Below are positions 55,739 to 64,000 of a DNA stretch of 64,000 nt, piece by piece (position 1 is the stretch's first letter; every line of letters starts with the position of its first letter). The DNA is from Humulus lupulus (taxonomy: Eukaryota; Streptophyta; Magnoliopsida; Rosales; Cannabaceae), in contig NC_084794.1 of NCBI RefSeq assembly GCF_963169125.1, positions 86,597,018-86,661,017 of the forward strand. The letters run 5' to 3'. A model generated the notes under the pieces. The model made no database searches, was not told where the DNA came from, and worked only from the letters and a program-made list of their open reading frames with translations. A program made the translations under genes and the position numbers.

Positions 55739-58465
55739 GTACTGCCCCGAATTTCCTAATAAGGGTTAGGACCTTGATTAGGAGGCCGGGAGGGCCATAA
55801 TTGAATTATGATACTATTTAATGATCATATGCATGTTCATGTGAATTATATTACTATATGATGGTAAATGCATGCATATGGGAGTATTTTTAATTATAAG
55901 GGTAATTTGGTAATTTGGCCGCTGTGGGCATAAATGTGTATTTTGGGTGCATGGTTGTGATTAATTAATATAGCCACATTATAAGGTGGATTGGTTCGAG
56001 CTATTCGGCATGAGATGATCATGAAATGTAAGTGTTTGGTCTAGTCATAACGGGTTTAAGTTCGGGACTCGGGGTGAGTCTCGGGGTCATTTTGATGACT
56101 AGAACATTACCGGGAATAAATGGGTAATGGGATATGATTTATAGGCATTTGAGATTATTGAGAATAGTGGAAATTGGAGAGCGTTAATTATAATTAACGA
56201 GATAGGCGGGAAAGGACGGTTTCACCCTCGGGAAGGCTTTAGAAACCTTAAATTACCTAGGGGCATTTAGGTCATTTAGATTGGATATATATGAGGTTTA
56301 GTAGGCTGTGGAAAACAGAACAAAATAGAGCTTCATCCTCATCTCCTCCTTTCTCTCCCGTACAAGTTTTTCCCTTTATTCTTCCTTTGGATTTTGAGAG
56401 CTCAAATTGAGGAGTTAAGCTAGGAGATCAAAGGTGGGAGCTTAGGAACTTGATTCAGCCATTAAAGGGGATTTAAAATCAAGTTTGAGGTAAGTTCCAG
56501 CCACGAATTTTATGGTATACTCTGATTTTGGCTTTAAACTTTCAGCTTGTGATTTCTTGGTAAATAGTTAGAATTAATGGAAGTTTGATTGATGTTTACT
56601 TTGGGTTTTGATGTGGGTGAGTTGTAGATGATGTTTAGTGGTTGAATTGGGTGTTAGGTTGAGCTTTGGGATTGGTTTGAGGATTTGGTTTCGAGGAAAA
56701 ACGCAGGGGAAGCAAGCTAGTGGCTTGCTGGTGCGCGTAAAGGGCCGCGGCCTGGCTATGGTGTGCCGCGGCCTGTGTGTGTTTCTGGGGAGGATTTAGC
56801 CTCTATTTGAAGGTGAGCCACAGCATGGCTAGGGAGGGCCGTGGCCCATCAGGGCATTTTTGCCCATAAATGTGTTTTTAGCTTGGGGATGCTACCCATA
56901 GGCCTCGGGGTCAATCCTACTACCCGGTTAAGTGTGAATTGATGTCCCGAAGGCTAGATATTGGTTTGGGAACCTATGTTGATCATTTTTATTGATGATA
57001 TCCTATATTTGGTTATGACTAGGTGACCGCTAAAGGACTAAAAGTTGATCGTTCTCAAGGGTTATTCTTTAAATCATTCTAGCTCGAATCTGAGGTAAGA
57101 AAACTGCACCCTGTGTAAGTGTGACATGCATGGCTGTTACTGATGCATGTTGGTTGATTATTAAATGTGACATGCATGGCTATTATTGGTGCATGTTGGA
57201 TTGTTAAGTATAATGCATGTAATGCATGAGAAACATGTGATTAGGACATGCTTTGAGTATTGAGCATGATGTTGTTCAGAGCTTGTGCCTCTGGGTTTGT
57301 GCATGGTCCTAATTGTATTAATACTTGTTAAGTAAGCATGCTGAATACCTTGTTTATGGATATATGTTTGGTGGCATGGCTTACTTGTGTATGGCACTGA
57401 CTTATTAGTCAGAATCGGCAATGGTGTTAGATCCGTCTGTGAGGCTGTGACTTATTAGTTAAGCTCACAATGGGTTGAGCACTGGTCGTGTTCCACTGAT
57501 CTGAGGGTCAGAAATGGCATGAGCGCCGAGGACGCAGGGCTGAATGAAGATTAGATCTAATCGATATCAGCATTGAATGGCTCTATGGCATTAATGCTGG
57601 ACCGACCCTAAAGTCGATGAACATGCATTGAATGGTTCTATGGCATTAATGCTAGACTGGCCCTAAAGTCGATGAACATGCATTGAATGGCTCTATGGAA
57701 TTAATGCTGGACCGACTCTAAAGTCGATGAACTTATAAGCACTTGCCTGGTCTAAGACCAGATGTTCAGAGCCAGGGCATAGGGCTCTGGTGACTGTTTG
57801 TCACATGGCTAGGGAACGTTGTTCCATAGTTACGACTCTAGAGTCGGGAGGAAGGTTATGTTGGTGACCAATCACCATGCACCTATCCTGTTGAAGCTAG
57901 TGAGATGTTCACTTATTTATTAAGCCCTGGTGATCCTATCATCACATGGCCAAAGGGTGCTGTCCCCACATTTGTGACTTTTGTGATAGTCACCTATTTG
58001 CTTGGGCTGCTAGTCCTGAACAATTAATACAATTATTGTTGATATTATATCATGTTATATTATGTTTTCTTGCTGGGCTTTGGCTCACAGGTGCTATGCG
58101 GTGCATGTAAAGGCAAAAGGAAGCTGGACCATCCTTGAGTTGGAGAGCTAAGGTGATGACGTGTACATATGCAGCTGCTCGTCCGCCACGGCCGAGGTTT
58201 AAAGTGGAACTAGGGTTAAACCCTGTTTTGCCGCATAGAACGGCCTGTTGTAAATATTTTCTTGTAGTAGACTTTAAAATTATATTTTTGGGATCCCAAT
58301 GTATATATTAAACGTTTTAGTAAAACGTTACATATTATCCAAAGATTTTAATCCCTAAACTGCTAATCATACTTAGTTACACGATTTTGGTCAAATGACT
58401 CGATAAGCGAGTTTAGCACTGTTTACAAGGCACACCGTAACAGTCCCTGGAGTTGGGGCGTTACA
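55739..58465 (+). mobile_element. Chromovirus solo LTR
   Basis: 2,727 bp from TGTACTGCCCCG to GGGGCGTTACA with exact TSD TTATG (55734-55738 and 58466-58470). Inserted in the Tat pol between protease and RT. Nearly colinear with the solo LTR at 16693-19364. TATATAT at 56286-56292, GAGGTAAGTTCC near 56486, GGCCGCGGCC dyads at 56742-56780, GAGGTAAGAAAACTGCACC near 57092, a three-fold repeat of about 60 bp (GGCATTAATGCTRGACYGRCCC...TCGATGAACATGCATTGAATGG, degenerate) near 57570-57730, and the conserved block near 58066-58117. Confidence 0.93.
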
Positions 58466-58470
58466 TTATG

Positions 58471-59997
58471 AGCTCATTTTTTACTTCTCTTGCTAAGTTT
58501 TTTCCAATTCTAAATGTCTTGGTCGGTTCTTCTTCATTGAGCGTGACCTCCTTGATGTCTTCAATTGGTCCTACTTAAGTATCATAATCCCCAAAGCAAG
58601 GATCAATGTCCCCTTCCTCGCTTTGGAAAACGCCTAATTTGGAGGTTTCCTCCTCATTTGGGGTAGCCTGCTCGTGTTTCGTTGAATTGCTAACTTCCAT
58701 TGTTGATGCTGGCCTCTTTGTTTTGGGACCAGTAAAGATCATGCTGGTCGTGATTGGGCCCTTTTTGTAGTTGCTATGGAAGAATTGTAACATTCTCTAG
58801 CCTTTCTTTGATTTCCCTTAACACATCCTATACCGGCATTAGTTTGGAACTTCATTGTGAGATGTAAAATGGATGTTACTGCCTGCAAATCAATGAACAC
58901 GTGTTAAACATTGATGGAAGATCAACCACAACAAAAGTAACAATTACAGTGTTGATCGTAGGTGCGGTTCCTACAATGACTGCCAACTTGATTACTCCTA
59001 CTAGAGACATTCTTTCTCTAGTAAAACCATACAAAGTCTGCTTGCATGGTTCGAGGTCTTGAACAGAAAGCTTTATTCTTTCAAGAGTCGAGTTGAACAA
59101 TATATTGACTGAAGAGCCATAATCAACCATTGTTCGAGCAACAATCATATTAGAAATTTTTTCTGCAATGACCAAGGGGTCATTGTTTGGGAACTAAATG
59201 TTATTGGTGTCTTCCTCGGTAAATGTAATAACCTTAAATTCAAACAGATGCATTTTGGGAGTGGGAGTATGCTCCTCGATGGCCAACACATCTTCACCAG
59301 GCTCATGATGTAATGTTCAGTCATATATCTCTAGAGTCTTTCTACTATTACCAGCTAAGTGTGGTCCTCCACAGATCATATCTAGTCACCCTACTACCAG
59401 GGTAGGTAACAATGGTTGGGATGGTGCATCAGTAGTCCCTGCAGCAGCTGGTTGTTGGTCAGGTGTTCGACGAACATACCTTCTCATTGCTTGATGATTT
59501 TGACGAATTAGAAACTCAATTTCATCATTGAGCTGGTTACACTCATTAGTGTCATGACCATAATCATTATGGAATATTCAAAATTTATTGGTGTCCCTTT
59601 TACTTAAATCTTTTTGGATAGGAGTTAGTTTCTTATAGGGAACCTTAGCTTGCATGGCTTGAAAATTATCTGCTCGTGACTTTAATAGTGTATAGTAGGT
59701 GGGGAAACGGGGAACATGCTCTTGAGGCTTATCATTGGTCTTTCTTTGTTTGTTGTCATTATTGTTGTCGTTGTTGGAATTATTGTTTCGTTTTCCACTA
59801 TTCTGGTTAATTTTATTCCCATTGCCATTGTTTGTCTGGTTATGGTAAGAATTTGCACCTAGATTTTTATTTTGGGAAGTGTTGGTTCCTGCTTGGTTAG
59901 CTTGGTTGGATTTCTGAATGGCTTCCTCTTATTTAATAAACTCGTCTGCTCGGTCGAGAAACTCTATGGTCGAGTAGACTATTTTTCTTCTCAGATC
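58471..59997 (-). pseudogene. Decayed Tat gag and protease
   Basis: Minus strand. From 59997, truncated, gag end DLRRKIVYSTIEFLDRADEF; zinc-knuckle remnant FHNDYGHDTNECNQL near 59550 with its first Cys lost to a stop. ITFTEEDTNN near 59220 leads into the protease (VDYGSSVNILFNSTLE near 59125, the DxGSS form). The linker reads LNEEEPTKTFRIGKNLA near 58500 up to the solo LTR. The N-terminal part of gag is cut off by the copia LTR that begins at 60009. Confidence 0.8.
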
Positions 59998-60008
59998 AAA
60001 CCACAACG

Positions 60009-61016
60009 TGTTGTGATTGGTTAAATATAATGGTTAAAATGTTTACACGTTGAGGTGAAAAACACTTAATGCATTTCATAAGTTGAAGTGAATACATGAG
60101 ATTGTGTAGTAGGCATCCAAAAGTGACTCTTATAGGTCTAAAGTGATACAATGAGGTATCCAAACATTCCCAAAACATTTAGAGGAATTTTGAGACATTT
60201 TGGGGTCATGCTCCAGGCATTAATACGAAGGAATCTGTGTTGCATCACTTGTGGGAGGTGGTGCATTGGTTAAAAGAGCCTATGAGGAAAAACCCCAGCA
60301 GGCGATGCATCACCACCTATAGGCGACGCATCACCTTGGCAGTTGCAGGAGGTCTGTACGGGACCATACAATTATGTGACTTAGCTCCACATGATGTGTT
60401 TAAAAGCTCTAATCCTATTGGTTAAACTTAATGATGGTGCCTACATTATAACAAGGGTTATTAGAGTTGAAAATCCTTCATCACACTTTTCAACTCTCTC
60501 CCTAACCTCTCTCTCTAGTTCTCAAAGACCATAAGTTTTCTCCAAGAAACTCATCAAGCATTGCTTGACTTGCATGAGTTGCAAGGCATGTTAAATCCCA
60601 AATCTCATTCTACTTGGCTGAAGCTTCAAGCAATAGGGGAAGGCTTGGAATAGAGATTTTGGACAACAATATTCTTATTGTGTATAAGTCTTAGAAGTTC
60701 CCCAAGTTTAAGATTCAAGTTGCTCAAAGAGAAAGGTTGTATCTCTCTAACCCTAATCTTGTATTTTATCATTATATTGTGTTTATATTGTTAATATTAA
60801 TGATTTATTATTTTTAAGTTCATCTTATAATCATTTAATCACTCAGTCCTTTATCTTCAATATTTGCATTCATACCATGAACATGGTTCTTTGATTATCA
60901 AGATTTGCATTCATACTTTGAGTAAAGTTCTTGATTAGCATCTAGGATTTTTAATATTGAACTTGTCCTATTATGCATTGATGATTATGAAAGTGTAAAG
61001 CCATAAATTCTCAACA
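60009..61016 (+). repeat. Copia LTR (first of two of this family)
   Basis: 1,008 bp from TGTTGTGATTGG to TCTCAACA. Homologous over its length to the LTR at 61876-62852. Left flank CAACG; the right flank does not match it, which fits a 5' LTR of an element continuing right. It contains GGCGATGCATCACC/GGCGACGCATCACC at about 60300-60336, some 110-150 bp upstream of a weak TATA-like site (ATTATAAC, about 60443). No initiator-Met primer site follows; the next bases are ATCAAAATC. Confidence 0.8.
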
Positions 61017-61875
61017 ATCAAAATCTCTATTTCTAATTACTTTCTTTTGGTATTTTACATAATCTGTAATGTGGAAAATGTGTTCATCTTCTACAACTTT
61101 CAAATCCCTGCTTGAAGACTTGGTATGTGTTGAACACACAACCTTGGGAGATTAAAGAAAACTCTATTTTGATATGCTCTACATGAATGTGGATATGGAT
61201 TCAAAGTCTTCATCGACAAAGGATGAGACAACTCAATGGGATTACATACTTAAGGAGATTGGCATCATCAAATTCATTATTTCTAAATGTGTAGATTTCA
61301 AGAATTTGAATGAAATGTGTTTGCTGCCATATTTTTGTGAGTTTGAGTTTATTGATTATGTTAAGAGTACAAATGTGAATGTTAATAAACAATTCAAGTG
61401 TTATTGTTATACTTTTTTTGTTTATAAAGTTCTTGATCATCATGTGAGATATGGTAATTGTAAAAATAACCATAATGAGATTAGGGTTAATACAATTGAT
61501 GATGATATCTTTGTGACCTTAATTGAATTTAATGCATTCGATGAGGAATGTATGATAACCCTAAAGATAATTGACATACTTCATGCATGTAGTGATAAGA
61601 CTAATGCAACCTTAATAGAAGATGAATATGTCAATGTAGTTGATGATGAGATCATTGCAAACCTAAGTAATGATACCAAGGCATGCATTTGATGTTGAGA
61701 TCATTGCAACATTGAGTGAAGTTAATTCAACCCAAGTAAAGGTGAAAGGATGGTGGTATGATACTTGTACCACCATTCATGCAACCTATGATAAAACTAT
61801 TTTCAAAACCTTTGTAAGTGCAAATGTGGGACTTAAAGTGTAAATGGGAAATGAAAAGAGATCCCAGGTACTTGG
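61017..61875 (+). pseudogene. Copia gag C-terminal/protease N-terminal remnant
   Basis: An open frame from ATG 61174 to 61692 (172 codons) holds a decayed zinc knuckle (DHHVRYGNCKNNHNE) and DDDIFVTLIEFNAFDEE, which parallels the spacer before the protease in the copia at 5.9-9.1 kb (EENIVATLSEVNAV). That spacer motif recurs twice more downstream, suggesting internal duplication. At 61741 begins VKGWWYDTCTTIHATYDK, the protease, again with DTC in place of DTG. Coding stops at 61875 where an LTR is inserted and resumes at 62853. Most of gag is missing. Confidence 0.75.
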
Positions 61876-62852
61876 TGTTGAGATTGGTTAAATATAATGG
61901 TTAAGATGTTTACACATTGAGGTGCAAAACACTTAATGATTTTCACTTAAAGAGAAGTGAATTGTGTAGTATGCATCTAAAAGTGACTTTTGTGGGTCTA
62001 AAGTGATACAATGAGGTATCCAAGTATTCCCAAAAATTTCGAGAGCATTTGGACTTGGAGAAATTTTAGGACCATTGTAAGGGTCCAAAATCATAGAGGG
62101 TGGCGATGCATCGCCCCCTAAGTGGCGTAGCATCACCAAAATGAGAAGGGCTTCAAAAACCCTAACAGGCGATACATCACCTTGGTGGTCTTTTAGGGCC
62201 GTACAGTTTACGTAAAATGCTCCAAATGATGTGTTTTAAATGCTCTAATCTTATTGGTTAGAATAATGATGATACCTACACTATATATATGGGTTATTAG
62301 AGTTGAAAAGCCTTGATCACACTTTCCAACCCTCTCTCTAACCTCATTCTCTCTCTAGCTTTCTAAGACCAATGTTTTCTCAAAGAAACTCATCAAGTAT
62401 TGCTTGACTTGCATGAGTTTCACAACTTGTTCAATCCAAAATCTCATCCTACTTAGTTGAAGCTTCAAGCAATTGGGAAGATTGGAATAAATATTTTGGA
62501 CAACAATATTCATATCGTGTATAAGCCTTAGAACATCTCCAATTTTGAATATTCAAGTTGCTCAATAAAAATGTTGTATCTCTCAAACCCTAATATTATA
62601 TTTTGTCCTTTTATTATGTTTTTCATTATTGGTATAGATTATTAAATGTATCTAAGTTTATATTATCATCATTTAATCATATAGTTTCTTATATTCAAGA
62701 TTAACATTCATATCATGAACATGTTTATTTCATTATCAAGAATTGCGCTCATTTTAAATTTGAATCTTGATTAACAACTAGGGTTTGGAATATTGCATTA
62801 TTATCATTATTCATTGCTGATTTGCAAAGAGTAAAACCATATATTCCCAACA
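61876..62852 (+). mobile_element. Solo LTR inserted in the copia protease region
   Basis: 977 bp from TGTTGAGATTGG to TCCCAACA, flanked by CTTGG (61871-61875) and GTTGG (62853-62857), a one-mismatch TSD. Same family as 60009-61016. TATA-like CTATATATATGG at about 62280-62291; GGCGATGCATCGCC palindrome near 62103 and related copies to 62175. The protease frame reads on directly across it (QVLG before; GCIDVFFTNRKK after). Confidence 0.82.
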
Positions 62853-64000
62853 GTTGGAAGGGGCTGCATTGATGTGTTCTTCACTAATAGAAAGAAACTG
62901 ACATTAAATAATGTTTTCTATGTTCCCGATATGACTAGAAACATTACAAGTGGGAGTCTATTGAGTAAATCCGGTATCAAAATGAAGTTTGAATCTGGTA
63001 AACTCATTTTGACTAAATTGGACACTTTTGTGGAAAATGGTTATTCATGTGATAGAATGATCAAACTTTGTACTCTTGATAATGACAATAATTATATGGC
63101 ATCTAATTCTTGTAATATGATTAATCCTAGTTCTATTACTTTGTGGCATAAAAGACTTGCTCATATAGGTTATAGCATAATTAAAAGAATTGTTAAATGT
63201 GGATTGATTGATTGTGATGTGAATGAGCATGATAAATTTGAATTATGTGTTGATTATAAAATAGTAAAGAAATATTTTCCAAGTGTTGATATATGTTCAA
63301 ACTTTATAGATTTAATACGTAGTGATTTATGTTAATTGTATGACATGTTGACTAGAAGACAAAATGGATACTTCATAACTTTTGTAGACGATTGCTCTAG
63401 GTATACTTAAAAGTATTTTCTTAAGAGTAAAAATGTGCTATTTAATGCATTTGAAATCAATAAAACTGAAGTAGGAAATCAATTGGAAAGGAAATAAAGA
63501 CTCTTAGAAGTGATAGAGGTGGTGAATGCTTTTCAAATGATTTCAATGTATTTTGTGAACAACATAGAATTATACATGAATGCGCTTCACCATACGCTCC
63601 ACAACAAAAGGAGATAGCTGAAAGAAAGAATAATACTTATCTTGAGATGATTAACTCTATACTTTTACATGCTAAATTGTGTTATAATTTGTGGGGTGAA
63701 GCTTTTCTTGATACATGTCATATATTGAATCAAATTCCTATGAAAAGGAACAATGTGTCTCCATATGATTTATGAAGAGGAAAGAAGCCTAACATATGCT
63801 AGCTTAAAATGTGGGGGTCCCTTGCTTATTGCAAGAACACGGAGCCTAAAAGGACCAAGTTAGGTCCAAGGGCCGTAAAGTGTGCATTTGTAGGCTATGC
63901 CTCAAATAGCAAGGCCTATAGGCCATTAGACTTGGAATCTAATGTGATAATTGAATCAAGAGAAGTTGAGTTCTTTGATAATATGTTATATTGTGATAGC
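62853..64000 (+). pseudogene. Copia protease-integrase remnant, runs off the window
   Basis: Open from about 62860 to 63335: LNNVFYVPDMTRNITSGSLL and KFESGKLILTK (protease end), then LWHKRLAHIGYS near 63140 and FELCVDYKIVKK (GAG-pre-integrase; the usual CxxC reads LC). Integrase core: FVDDCSRYT near 63382; DRGGECFSNDF and CEQHRIIHECASPYAPQQ near 63510-63610 in another frame; IAERKNNTYLEMINSI; LWGEAFLDTCHILNQIP near 63690; YASNSKAYRPLDLES near 63900. Frameshifts and stops (63333, 63409, 63495, 63774, 63804). RT and RNase H would lie beyond 64000. Confidence 0.85.

Noticed and set aside
61174..61692. 172-codon open frame as a new host gene
   Set aside because: Its spacing and motifs (knuckle remnant, DDDIFVTL...EFNA) match the copia gag-protease spacer, and the protease follows directly.

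Overview
This is repeat-dense nuclear DNA from a flowering plant, and I see no intact host gene. The evidence is stacks of plant-type LTR retrotransposons: copia elements, Tat-lineage Ty3/gypsy elements with a second RNase H, and chromovirus (Tekay/Del-like) elements with LTRs of about 2.4-2.8 kb. Initiator-Met-type primer sites, 5-bp target-site duplications (TSDs), AT-rich spacers and AAT/TA/CT microsatellites fit this. I cannot name the species. The only host-like coding trace is about 70 bp resembling the N-terminus of a GH28 polygalacturonase near 14.1 kb.

Layout. 1-11.6 kb shows the right-hand halves of a nest of insertions: a chromovirus LTR (1-1562, minus) inside a plus-strand copia (1563-5943), inside a minus-strand copia (5944 to about 9978), inside a chromovirus LTR (about 9979-11578). 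11.6-13.7 kb holds LTR fragments and a gag-RT deletion derivative of a third copia. 13.7-15.8 kb is AT-rich spacer. 15,845-22,753 holds three solo LTRs: one chromovirus LTR inside another (TSD CTAGC), then a minus-strand copia solo LTR abutting them. The same 5-mer, GTAAC, stands at all three outer junctions.

22.7-40.7 kb is a Tat-like 3' region and LTR (24,567-40,658), split by a minus-strand LTR (24,630-40,008), itself split by a 13.5-kb full-length Tat element (24,929-38,386, TSD ATCAC). That element has LTRs with a 64-bp CG-rich tandem repeat, gag, PR-RT-RH-aRNH-INT, and downstream of pol an antisense gene with two clear GT-AG introns. Its lesions are five one-base contractions beside G/C runs plus two stop codons, so it is young or partly mis-sequenced.

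40.7-43.5 kb is a chromovirus solo LTR. 43.5-60.0 kb is a decayed minus-strand Tat element interrupted by a full-length chromovirus (44,525-53,052, minus, reverse-transcriptase YxDD-type site changed to NN) and by a chromovirus solo LTR (55,739-58,465, TSD TTATG). 60.0-64.0 kb is a plus-strand copia whose protease region carries a second LTR of its own family and which runs off the right edge.

No genes here act together in a host pathway. The functional content is that of selfish elements: capsid-like gag, protease, reverse transcriptase, RNase H and integrase for copy-and-paste transposition, plus LTR promoters. The most notable features are the spliced antisense gene, paired CG-containing palindromes upstream of or within promoters of unrelated LTR families, arrays of inverted TTGAC boxes in chromovirus LTRs, and the shared GTAAC insertion site.
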